NCBI RefSeq assembly: GCF_921293095.1
Contig: NC_060254.1
Location: forward strand, 58,636,069-58,700,068
Origin: Ischnura elegans
Lineage: Eukaryota > Arthropoda > Insecta > Odonata > Coenagrionidae
Length of the DNA stretch: 64,000 bases
Direction of reading: 5' to 3'
A model generated the notes under the pieces. It did no database searches and was not told where the DNA came from. It worked only from the letters and a program-made list of their open reading frames with translations. A program made the position numbers and the translations under genes. Numbering within the stretch: position 1 is the first letter of the stretch; the number at the start of each line of letters is the position of its first letter. Below are positions 47,937-59,500 of the stretch, piece after piece.

Positions 47937-48039
47937 GGCGTGGGTTGTGCAAGGGTAACTACCCACCATGAAGGATGCCACCCTTCCTGTACCCTTCCTG
48001 TACCCACCATGGTGGAGTTTATTTTTGTCAGGGTAGCTA

Positions 48040-49670
48040 AATTTTCACCTGTTTAACGTCGTTGCTATGGCGGGTGACAGAAACTTCCTGTTTCGGAAAT
48101 CTTTCTCCGGATCATATCCAGTCCCTAACCTGTGTGCCAAATCATCCAGCTCTTCTGGAAGTGGTCGGGAATTTGTGTTCGTGAGTTAGTGAGTGTGTCA
48201 CCCATACATATAAGGGAGAATAGATTCAACTTGATCTTAATATATTGTAGCGATGCACTGAAGAGGGAGGGCTCTGATGCACAGAAGAATAATTAAGATT
48301 AAAATGTGCATACATGATAGCTTCCAGCTCTCAACACTTATTTCTAGCCTGGCGCACACTTCAATGAAATACATTCTGAGTTGAAGTCCGCCGCAGCACA
48401 CATGCAAACATAATATGTAAGTAAAATTGGACATTGAAATATTTCCACCGAATATTATTTTGAATATTCCCTACAAACACAAAAAGGATCAAATCTGTAT
48501 TTTAGGGTGATTTCATAATACATCAAATCTAGATTTCCAAATCCTTTTTAAATACGTATCAAATCTGTTTCCGAAGTTTTTGCGCCACTAGCGGCGCTAG
48601 CGTCGGTGACGTAATTTTACAAAATGGCCGAAACATTGGTGATGAAGTGTGGAAGTGTGTTTTGTTATTGTTACTCTACGACTAGATTTGACCGCCACGA
48701 GCTGAATATGGTTGTTTTGCTCCGATATCTGTTATATTTTTCCTTAATATCCATCGATTGCATAAGTATCGTATTTGCACCTCACAATAACCTGTATCTT
48801 CCGTATGTATAAGTGAACTTTATCATTCATTATACATGTATCGTTTTTTTAACCACAATTGTTTCGTTGCTGCAAACAAGATTATCAAGTGTGTTTGTAG
48901 CAACGAAACGCGTGTCAAAATAAAACTCACTGGAAATATTACACAATGTCAAATTTTACTTGTATTACACCACATTGTGCCTAACATGATACAAGATAAA
49001 CAAAATATGGTCACACTCTTCCCTGGTAGAACTGTGCAAGACATAGCAGGAGCGCAGCTAGGAATTAAGGCTGGGGGGATTTAGGTGCAGCTAATGCTGG
49101 GGTGTGTGTGGGTATGGAATACTCACCAGGGTAAGCAGTAGGTGCTAGATTAATAAACTTTGGAATTTTAAAGATAAATGGTTCAAAATGGTGAGTTTAA
49201 CGGTTTTCTGAGGGATATTTTATTAATCCTTAGTCAATTCTATTGGTAATATTGGTCCGATTAAATAAAATGGATTAAACTTGAAATTTCTCTGAGCTCT
49301 GGGGGGGTTTTATCCCCCAAACCCTCCCTGAGAGATAGAGGGTCCCTTTCTGCCCCCTCTCGCTGGAAAAGGTGGGTGTGCTTACAGCATCCGAGTCAGT
49401 CACCTTTTTTTCCTTCAGCCTGAATCACACGATCATTTTTTTTCGTCGCGAAAGTAATCACTATCGAGATCACTTTTCCCGTCGCGAAAAGCAATCGCTC
49501 TTGTGATCTTAGCTGTGCAATCTTCTTTCCGCATGATCCCCTTAGCCTTCCCTCACAGTGTTGGCCTGCAAAGTGATCATCTGGCTGGAAGCTGAAAAAA
49601 TGGGGCAGTTGTTTATCTCTATCTATGTTATATGAACAGTCGTATGTGCTAGCATAGCCAATATACAGAG
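48040..49670. other. Gene-free stretch
   Basis: No secure gene. A plus-strand frame begins at 48624 in a good start context after a GCCACTAGCGGCGCTAGCG segment, but its 62 codons match nothing known. GGGGGGTTTTATCCCCC near 49305 looks like the edge of a small repeat. Confidence 0.3.
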
Positions 49671-49929
49671 GTGGTCAGGAAATGATAGGGTCTCAGACAG
49701 CAGTGGCTTTAGTATTTGTCATATGGATGGGCCAGATTATAAAATGGGCAGGCCTAACCTCGAGTTAAGGTGGATGAATATGTCATAAATCCTCTCCCAG
49801 TGTATCTTTTTATGTTTTGGAGTTAATATATAAAATACATAATTAAAGGAGTGGTTTTTATTGGCAGGATTTAGGGGGAGGGCACATGGGCATGAACCCT
49901 CACTCCCATATGAAAAATACCCAAGATTT

Positions 49930-50150
49930 TTAATTTGTTATAATTAAGTTCGTTTTGTTTTGTATACTACAGAGCCTAAATGGTTTAATATCATACTAAT
50001 GACTTTCATATTAAAATAAAGAGAATATTGCGTACAGTAATTGTTGCATTCTGTTTTTAATCTCAAATATGAGAAAACCGTTTGCCTGTCAGACTCTTGT
50101 GCCCCCCCCCCCCCCCAGAAAATAATCCTAGATCCATCCTGGATCATGGT
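49930..50150 (-). repeat. Interspersed repeat family B, continuous copy
   Basis: Matches 20390-20540 plus 20905-21022 (see there) but without the intervening 365 bp. It ends in a 16-base poly-C run at 50101-50116 and CCTAGATCCATCCTGGATCA. Confidence 0.65.
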
Positions 50151-50239
50151 TTTTCATGTGTCTATAACTGTATACAATTTATTTTAATTTTACAAAATAA
50201 AGTTTAACTTAGGACTTCAATTCTGAAATTGGTCCACTT

Positions 50240-50652
50240 TAACTTCCTCACTGAAGGTTTTATTGTCTTGTGTTATTATATACACCTAGGATGAAGATTG
50301 CCATAAAAAAATATTATCTGTCTTATATGGGTGGGCCTGAAAAAATTTAGGTGGGCCCAGGCCCACCATGGACCACCCCTGGCACAGCCAATGGTTTTAG
50401 ACCATCTGCAGAAGTTGAAGTGTACTGTTGTATGGTAAAACCCATTCCGAAATTTGCTCTGAGAAAATGGCTTTGTGGTGTACCTAGCTGACACGTGTGG
50501 CCAGCAAACTGAAGACCCTGGTTGATCATTATGAAAAAATATTTGGCTTTGCCAAAAAATCTTTTGGTTTCGTGAATATTTTTTATGGCAATCTTCATCC
50601 TTGGTGTATATAATAACACATGACAATAAAACCTTCTGTGAGGAAGTTAAAG
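50240..50652. repeat. Inverted-repeat (fold-back) element
   Basis: 50240-50320 is the reverse complement of 50573-50652, sharing TTTAACTTCCTCAC(T/A)GAAGG, TTTTATTGTC and GGATGAAGATTGCCATAAAA. At 50330-50395 lies a second small repeat end (GGTGGGCCTGAAAAAATTTA, GGCCCACCATGG). Confidence 0.75.
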
Positions 50653-51040
50653 TGAAATGTCATTTTTCCTGATTTCTCAAAGCTTGCATTTCATACTCCA
50701 ATAACCAAATCCTGAAGTTGTTCACACTACTTCAAATATACGAAGTTATACATACTTACCAATGAGGATGATTCATGACCATTAAACCAGTCGGGTTCAA
50801 TAAATAAATAATGTGGATTATACAAGTGCATCAATTGCCGACCTGGCCAATTGTTAGATTCCTCCAAGAGAAATTGTATTAATGCAGTCTGAATTCCAGA
50901 TGTGGATTACAGCTTAACAACAGGCTGTGACAGCCAAAATTCACCTTGAATCAATCTTTCAAATTGCAGCAGGAATCTAACCTAGAATGCAAGCCAGGAT
51001 GCAGCTGGAATCAAGATTGACATTCCAGCTGGATCAGTGG

Positions 51041-51400
51041 CGCCGACTCCATGGGGCCTGAGGGGGCCCGAGCCCCCTCAAAGATTCGTTTGGGGGGGCG
51101 GAGCCCCCTCAATAATTAAAGAAAATAATTAAGTTATATTATGCTTTGTGAAATCACAAAAATATATTGGTAATTTTTTTCCCATGTTTGACGATAGTTA
51201 CCTTTTAAAATAAATGCAACAATGTGTTAAAACAAATAATTATACGGTTAAGCAGGTTAACTGAATCAGGTGGTGTGAATCATGACAGCTTTTCGGCGCT
51301 GCGACACACTTTGAATTTAACCTCTTCCCGGGGAAAAACCTCCGATATGGGCCCCCCCAATATTTTTTATAAGTCCCTGAGCCTATAAAGCCCTGAGCTG
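51041..51400. repeat. Degenerate GC-rich-ended repeat
   Basis: AGTGGCGCCGACTCCATGGG with GGGGGCCCGAGCCCCCTC on the left, and GGGCCCCCCCAATATTTTTT on the right, enclose AT-rich sequence. They look like the two ends of a small inverted-repeat element whose right tip has been lost. Confidence 0.4.
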
Positions 51401-51509
51401 GATGAATCCAGTCAAAATCCCAACTGTAATGCAGTGAGCATTCTGTGAAGGGAGATAAATGGAACTATCATTATATGAACTACTGAAAATCTTCATGGCT
51501 AAAGATGCC

Positions 51510-52290
51510 CATAAAATCATATTCAACATTCTGCAGTCTCTCCTTGTAGCACAACTCATTTGTTTCAAACAATTTCTATGTAAATTGAATCAATAAAATT
51601 ATATTCAATATTATGCTGCCTCTCCTTGTAGCACAAGTCATTTCGTTCGAACTATTTCTTTGTAAATTCAAACAATAAAATCATATTCAGTATTCTGTAG
51701 AACAAGTACTTGTAGCACAATTCATTTCTTTCAAGCTATTTCTTTGTAAATTTATATTATCAAATTAAATTCAAAATTCTGTAGAACAAGTACTTTAGTG
51801 CAAGTCATTTCTTTCAAACTACATATTTCTTCGTAAATTCATACAATAAAATTATATTCAATATTTTGCAGCCTTTCCTTGTTTGTACTACATGTCATTT
51901 CTTTAAAACTATTTTTTCATAAGTTCATGTAATAAAATTATATTCAATTTTCTGTATAACAATATATTGTAGTACCAGTCATTTCTTTTGAACTATTTCT
52001 TTGTAAATTCAAACAATAAAATGGGTACGAGTAGAATTCATATTCAATATTCTGTAGAACAAGTAGAACAATATATTGTAGTACCAGTCATTTCTTTTGA
52101 ACTATTTCTTTGTAAATTCATACAATAAAATAATATTCAATATTCTGTACAACAAGTACTTGTAGTACAAGTCATTTCTTTCAAACTATTTCTTTGTAAA
52201 TACAAACCATAAAATCATATTCTATATTCTGCAGTCTCTCCTTGTGGCACAAGTCATTTCTTTCAAACTATTTCTTTGTAAATTCAAGAA
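51510..52290. repeat. Tandem repeat, unit about 82 bp
   Basis: About nine to ten copies of CAATAAAAT(C/T)ATATTCA, AATATTCTGCAG / TGTAGAACAAG, CCTTGTAGCACAAGTCATTT and CTTTCAAACTATTTCTTTG. Early units start at 51511, 51593 and 51675 (82 bp apart); later copies vary in length. AATAAA recurs in every unit by chance of the repeat and is not a set of polyadenylation sites. Confidence 0.85.
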
Positions 52291-52706
52291 AAGAAAGACT
52301 GCTTCACTAAAAAAAAAACTGAAAATTGTATACGAAAACCAATAGAGGGGTAATGGGTGATTGAGATGTACAGCTTGGTATCACCCAAGCAAATAATTCA
52401 ACACACTTCTGTATTTCTAGCCAAAATACCACTTTAATTGAAATGTCCCAGAATGCCTGTTTTCAATACAGTGACTACAACATAAATGAGGAAGGGTAAT
52501 AAATAGCCAACTGACCCACAACCTATAAGTTACCTGGCATGAGAATTGTCCACCTGCTAGACACATGGGAATCAATCAAGGAAAAATATATATACTTAGC
52601 ATTGGGACGCGACTATTCCATTATTTTCATACTGTTTTTAGTACTCTTTCCCTCTGTCATGTGTCACAATAATTGAACATCATTATGGCAATTGTAAAAA
52701 GTACAA

Positions 52707-52731
52707 AATAATAATAATAATAATAATGATG
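52707..52731. repeat. (AAT)n microsatellite
   Basis: A run of about eight AAT units followed by GATGAT. Simple repeat, no associated element recognised. Confidence 0.9.
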
Positions 52732-52799
52732 ATAAAAATAAAAATGAGTCAGTATGATATAACAATGATGAAACTAAGCACTATGGTAAAGACATTCAC

Positions 52800-55700
52800 A
52801 ATGTTTTGCCAACTTTTTTTTGGGTATGGTCTCTGAGGATGAGTCATTATGACACATTTACGTGAAAGAGAGAGGCAATCCCGATGCATACAAAGTTGTG
52901 TGATGTGCGTATGCAAGGTCAACATTATCATTATTATTAAAAAAAAATATATGTCGCCCCTCTCCAACCATAAGGTTTATCGACCCAGATGTCAAGTCGG
53001 GTCCCCATACTTGTCGAAAAATCACGCAACCTCAGGTAGCACATACCACAGCCAGCCACACTAAGAGAATTTTCCAGCTAGCTATGCACAATTTCACAAG
53101 TTCAATATGCATATTGTTTCTTTTAATCTCCTTTGACATTTCCACAGCTTGATGACTGTTAGAATGATGAACAATTGATATTAGATACACTTTTTTTTTT
53201 ACAGTTCCTTGTATGTAATTTTACATTCAGTCAAAGTTCATTTTTTTGCATAAAAACTGCCCTTCTAATGTCAACAAAGGCAACCTGTGTTCAGTCATCT
53301 CCTTTTATAAGAAGTATGCAATATTATGATGCATTCACAAAATGTCCACAATCTTTCATTTTGTCGTATTGGAACTACAATAAAAGATTAACTTTTATTT
53401 GTCAGACAAACAACATTTTGTTTACTAATTCTTGCTCATCTTTAAATATGTCAAAAAGAAGACACTGAGATTAATGCATTTTCTATAAAATTGGATCATA
53501 GCGCTTGTTCTGATCATAGGGTATGTGAGGGAGGAAACTTTACAGGTACTTTCATTAAATGGACATTCTATACAGAACAGATAGGATTCCACAAAGAGAA
53601 TATTATACAAAACAATCTTAAAAACAAAAGTAATAAATGGCTTATCATACCACTTAAAACATGCTAAACAAAAATCTTCGAAGAAAAAAGGTTAGTTAGG
53701 CATTATAACTTTAAGGTTGGTGACAGCAATGTACAAGTTGCATTTTTATATAGAAGCAATGGCTAGTTTGGAGATTTTATAAGTGTGGCAGTGATTTCAG
53801 AAGCACTATAAACCCAATAAGGGTTTTTGCGTCTCATGAGTAGAATTTCAACACAACAGATCTGAACAACTGTGGATGTATTAGCCAACCTTCCCTCCTT
53901 AACAGATTTTGTATAATTTTTTTAGAATACCACTTTTCCTAGAATGTGCACAGACTTTCAGCACTCAAATTTTAAGTAATATGCTCCATGATCATGACAT
54001 TTGAAGAAAAAATCATATGAAAAGGTTATTTCTGAGAAATTACTGATTGAAAAAAGCTCCACCATCACAGGGAATAAGAGAAGAGGTAAATTATTTTGGT
54101 AAGTTTTTGCAAAAATATTAACTTAAAGTGCCAATTATCTGATAAATGTAGGAGAAATTGATTTTTTAAATTTTGATAAATATTAAAATTTTTCTTGGCC
54201 AGTACCATTTAAGTGAAGCACCAATAAATCAAGCACCGACAGGGTAATAATATAAAATGGATAATGGCAAGGAAAGGTAAATAAATAATGTAAATTTATG
54301 GAATATGAGAAAAAATTGCAAAGAGAATGCAATGAGATATGTAGATAATTACTGATCTTTGAGGAAGTACAAAACTGATTCTTTGCATTGCAAATGATAT
54401 AATTTGATTATCAACTCAACAGAATAAAAACATAAACGGGACACTCGTACTCATATAAAATGTCATTCAAAGAGGGAAGGTTCAACTGAATCCCATACTG
54501 TAATACACAGAAAATATACAAATAACATGCTTCATTTTTACCAGCCACACTTTTGGTGCTATTGTACACAAATAAAAAATCTCCAACAGTAGTGATCTAC
54601 ATTGCAAATTTTTCATACCTGCCATTTCTCACTTAAAACCAATTCACTATTAACGAGTATTTTGAAACAGGCTGTACAATATGTGTCAACATTTCATATA
54701 TATTTATATATATTTATTTGTTTATTTATAGATTTAATATTATATATACTCTTTGCAGCTTTTGCAAACAACAAATTTATAAAATTCTGTATCACCATTC
54801 TAGATATTAAAATGCTTTTAAACAACGATTAATGTTTTAAATTCATCATTACAGTTTGCCCCAATGTTGTTAAATTTGCACAGTCAAACACATATGCAAA
54901 ATCATTCAGAAAAAAAAACATTCATACATGCAAGCTTTCATTGCACGCTGATTCACAAACATGCAGTCACTTTCCACGCATCAAGCATACAAACTCAACC
55001 ATACATGGTGCTTCACTACAAATGTAATTACACATGGTTTTATTTTTATTAACTTTTCTCTTCAAATTTAAGGCATGTATGTACGTACCCCTTACCATAA
55101 TGATTTTCTCCCTTCCCTTACCCCACCATCTCCTGTTGAGTTATCATTTTCTTTCCAGTATCAGAGAGTATAAGTATGAATTAAATTTCCTTAATTACAG
55201 TTGAGAGGGTTTAAAAATGTTTCTGTGACAGATTACAAAGGATGGCTATTATCAGTAAGCAAAAAATACTTCTTATCAGGGCTTGTATTAGCAAGAATGG
55301 TTCTAAATTATTACGGAGCTTGCAACTGAAATCAGCATAAGGTATTCTTATTACTATTTTGTTTTCAAATAGTTAGACTTGACATTATTCATTCGTAATG
55401 CTATCTGTATTGTTTAATGTGGATTCCATGAAAAGGCTATGAGAGTAGTTTCTGCATCTTTTCTTTACTAACAGGTGTAAAAGAAGTATGGGAGAGTTAA
55501 TAAAAAAGCAAATCGAAATGAATAATTATTATGAACAGTAAGCCTGGTAGAAGATGTGTGATTACTTCATAATGGAATTCTATTTAAGGTGTATGGCAGT
55601 TAAGTTTTTCACCAGCCGGTTAGTACTATTTCCCCTATTACAGTCTAATGGCCAAGTTTTCACCTCTAACATGATTACTGAACACCAAATTGGCCACTTT

Positions 55701-56030
55701 AAACGGAGATAAGTGATATTTATGGCCCCACGAACACAGTGCGCTGCGCTCAAGCATGAGATTATGAGCAGGAGGGAGGGGAGAAAGTAAGATCACAAGA
55801 AACGTACAGAGCATCTCAATAATCACAACACCATTAATGTTCACCTTCACAATAAGCAGCTGCCATATAATAAGTTATTATTGTACACCACTGGCAGTCA
55901 CAGTGGACTTATCCTCATCCAGACGAGTTTTTTTTTCTCTTAAAACGAAGGTCACACCATATATATATTTTATGGCCTAGTATTCCTTCAAAAACTCATC
56001 AAAAACTTGCGCACTCCTTACGTTCCATGC
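52800..56030. other. Unique AT-rich sequence downstream of HR3
   Basis: No repeats or exons recognised. The region lies downstream of the HR3 stop codon and may partly be its 3' untranslated region. Candidate polyadenylation signals on the minus strand (TTTATT on the plus strand) occur, for example, at about 54717 and 54725, but none can be chosen from sequence alone. Confidence 0.4.
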
Positions 56031-56033
56031 TCT

Positions 56034-56402
56034 CTACACAAATGTTTCCCCTTCTGAGTGTGTTCTTTCACCCCGCTCCGTAAGTTGCTCCCTGTTCACA
56101 CTTGTGGCCGTTGCACAACCCAAGTTCAAGTTCGGACGATATCTTCTTCCGATCACTTTTTCGATGACAGACGTGACGTGGGGGAGTTCTTCTTCTATTG
56201 CAGTATAGACTGGACTTTGATAATAAGACTCGAGATCAAGTAAAATTTTTTTTGATTCTGGTGCTAACCTTGTGATGAGGTGTTTGGAGAGCGTAAGAAG
56301 AGGGTCGGGAAAGGAGAGGACATTGTTTGCTGAGGGGTTCTTCGAATGAGACGCATATCTCAGTTTTGGCGGCAGGTAGTAGCGATTAAGAGACGATGCC
56401 AC
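56034..56402 (-). other. Protein-like open frame just after the HR3 stop
   Basis: About 122 codons without an ATG at the 5' end, beginning directly after an in-frame TGA, 26 bases past the HR3 stop. The frame reads for example SFPDPLLTLSKHLITRLAPE, KKILLDLESYYQSPVYTAIE and HVTSVIEKVIGRRYRPNLNL. The composition looks protein-like, but no family is recognised. It could be chance in a GC-richer 3' untranslated region or an alternative exon; a GTGAGT donor-like site lies at 56406-56401. Confidence 0.2.
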
Positions 56403-56427
56403 TCACAGAGATGATGCCCTCCAGCGT

Positions 56428-56533
56428 TCAGCTGTCAACGGAGAAGAGTTCCTTGTGCAAGGCAGGGAACTCGAGGTGCGGAGTGGAGCGTTTGAATTTG
56501 GCCAAAGCATCCATGTGGAGGATGCTCAGTTCT
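56428..56533 (-). CDS. HR3: HR3 terminal coding exon: helix 11 and AF-2
   Basis: 106 bp coding; acceptor TTGCAG. It encodes [20 protein letters not shown] and [14 protein letters not shown], then TGA at 56430-56428. LHKELF fits the AF-2 activation helix pattern (two hydrophobics, x, Glu, two hydrophobics); its Glu should form the second half of the charge clamp. The natural C terminus matches that of other insect HR3 proteins. Confidence 0.96.
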
Positions 56534-59500
56534 CTGCAAGGAAAATTACAATCATTAGTATTGGAAGAAGAAAACATGTAGTAAATCCACACATCATCAA
56601 GGCCGCTATAGACGGTGAATGATCATGCGAATGGATCACGCTGAATCATCACGTGATCATTCACAGGATCATGCGAGAAAAATAGAACATGTTCTAATTT
56701 TCAGTGAATGATCATGCGCATGAAGGTTCATTCGCGAATTGTTCCGTCATACATGGTGAATGATCATGCGCATGATCATGCGCATGAAATCATTCCCCAT
56801 GTATAGTGGCCTTCACATCATCTAAATCATCACAGTAGTGGATATAGAAAACACTCAAGGGTACAAAAGATATTTTGAGCTACCTATACTTTAATCGTAA
56901 TGAAAATATAAAAGTTACATGCAAATTTTAAGAATTTTTCATTAATCACATTCAATGCGGGCCAGATTTTCATGACAGTTGTCAGAATCGGCCGATAAAA
57001 TAAGAAAAAAAATACAGAGAGGTTTTCATGCCATAACTTCCGTTCAAAAATTGCTATTTACAAATGGCGCACACGGTTCGAAAGGGAGAAGCTTGCTGAA
57101 GGCCATACAAACGATCGGAAAACTCGAAAGTGGATACTAGTCACGTGCGGAGGTGGAGAAAGGACTCCCGGCCCGACCGGCAGAGCATGTCCATTGCATT
57201 GCATGTGCATTGAATGTGTTAAACTGATTATACACAAATACAAGACAATGCCTTCCTATGACATAAGAAAGTTACAATTGTGGTTCTGCATGCAATGTTT
57301 GGCTATATGGATGGCCCCGCAAGTGCCCCCTACGACCCCCATATGTGTCCACCACTGCCGCATCACAATGGATTTTTACACTTAAGATGGATTTGGTTGC
57401 GCTTCTTAAAATTTCAAGTTAAACCCATTTTTTTCCACTCAAATACCATAACACTAAATATGATTATCTACACCTAATTTGTAAATGAAACTTTTTTAAC
57501 ACAGCAGCATTTAGGTGCACTGATAACCGACTCCTTGTTTGGTAATAATTCCATTTCCACAAAGGACAGAGGTAGTTTTACATTTAGTTCTCCGCAATGG
57601 TTAATGCCATAAAATGACGGTCTACTGTTGCCTCAAGAAACTAAAAACAAAAACTATCAAAAAGAGACTTCCAAAAGAGAAACTATCAAAAACTATCAAG
57701 AAGATAAAAGGGAGAAATTTTCCTAGAAAAAGTCTTATGGCAGAGCTGAGTTGGAACCCGGATATACCTTTTCACAGTCAGGTATGCCACCCGTAAAAAA
57801 ATCTTTGACAGAGCAACAATGCATCAAAATGATGTTTTTAAGAAAAATATTGAAGAAGTTAACATATAAAGAAAGTATAGAAGCAACCTGGCTCGGTTAC
57901 TATTTTTATAGAAGAAACATTTAATGAAAAATAATCATTCATTCAACGTTAATATACAATACATTTAATGCTACATTGTGAATAGTTCTGTCTCTATTTA
58001 AAGCACTATTCAAGTTAACTGAATCCAAATAAGGGAGGTTAGGGCTAAGAGATAAAATGCAATGCTCAACAATTATAGAAAGATTATGTGGACCATCAAG
58101 TCTCAAGTCTTACCTTAGAGCAGGAACCTTTGCAAGCAACGCATCACAAACTGACACATCACCCTTAATAGGTAATCTATGATTTCTCTCCAGCTCGGTG
58201 CGCAAGGCTCTCGCCACAGCTTGACCTAATCGACTGATCTCTCCAACTCCTTTCAGTCCCGGTCGGTCTGCAGAAAAAGATGAATAAACAATTTTAATGC
58301 ACAAACTCAACAATTTAAAGAATCTCAATTTTATTTACTTAAAATCAATATGCATATTCATGCTGGGAAGCACAATTTTGACAATTTATTACCCCTTTTT
58401 GTGAGGAAAATAATCATTTGCCAAACCCCACCTCTCCCCCACTTTTGTATGCAAGATTTTGCGCCCATTTGGTTCATACAGTGCTAATGAATGTGAGGAG
58501 AGACCATAAAACATGGATAATTGAAAATGTGAGAATATGGGCATTTCAGTTGGTATAATTGAAAATATACAGGATTGATAAATTACATAAATTTTCGGAT
58601 GAATTTTACTGAGATATATACACCAATATTTTTTTGAGTTTCATCATTGTTGCTTTCAAAATATTTTATGAAATTATAAGTTCACAGGGAAGAAAAATAG
58701 TGCGTATATCCCTTAAACCAGATGTATATTGGAACCAGATAATTAAGAGTTTACTTGAAAAAAAATATATATATTTTATACTACTTTTGGAGTGTTCAAC
58801 GGCAATGTCACATAAGTAAGTAGGTACCGTAAAAACCATGCTATTTAAGAAATCAAGTAGAATTTACAAATTAATATATTTTTGCTTAAGCACCCTTTAC
58901 CGAAGAGGAGTTATACATAATGTATTGCACATGCCCTAGATGCATTTGATATTTACTCAGTGTATTTTTAATAAGAGCAAACAAATAGTAATAAAATTTT
59001 CAAACAAACTTTTTTATGCTTAAATTGTTATGATTCGTATTGGCTGCCGCACTAGACCTTCCAGCACCCCAAATCTTAAGATTAATCATGAGGAAAATAT
59101 GATATTGAAATTGATACATTCATATTTCTTCCATTTGCAGTTCACATACCTATTTGCTTCCTCAAGAATGGGTTTCAAAACATTTTTAGCTTAAGCTCAA
59201 AATGAAATTTGTGCAATGCCCTAAATGTATAAGGAAAGCAATTCCAAGTGAGTGTTCGCAGAAATGACAGTTGAATTACCATTGCTATATGGTCTAACTC
59301 ACCTGGTGAAAGTAGTACACATGCTGAATACAGAGCCAGCTCAGCATCTGTCAGCTTCATTTCAGCTACAGACCTGGCTAAATCGAAAACGCCGGCTACT
59401 AGCCGTGTTTCAGCAGTATCCGTGGTGAAAAAGGCATCCTGCAAGAAAAAAACACAGAAATTTGTAAGTATACATATAACCCCTCTATCATAAATGAATT

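Larger units (their letters stand above)
46138..48032. mobile_element. 1.9-kb terminal-inverted-repeat element with TA flanks
   Basis: The left end CCCTGATAAAAATAAACTCC and right end (reverse complement) CCCTGACAAAAATAAACTCC differ at one base over 20. Similarity continues inward through CAT(T/G)GTGGGTACAGGAAGG. TA stands directly outside each end, the target of Tc1/mariner-type transposons. The interior is not a transposase: it holds variations on AAGGGTACAGGAAGGGT, a nested smaller element (46804-47065) and an eight-copy 91-bp tandem repeat. It is therefore non-autonomous; superfamily assignment is inferred only from the TA flanks. Confidence 0.75.

Noticed and set aside
47741..48010. 89-codon frame across the 91-bp repeats
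   Set aside because: Translation is of repeat sequence only and changes frame each unit because 91 is not a multiple of three.
48624..49084. Plus-strand gene starting MAETLVMKCG
   Set aside because: Good start context but a short, hydrophobic frame with no motif, no donor I could pair with confidence, and repeats nearby.
57614..57796. Lys-rich 60-codon frame in an HR3 intron as an alternative exon
   Set aside because: Low complexity (repeated KTIKK-type runs) and no nuclear-receptor similarity; flanking splice sites are not convincing.
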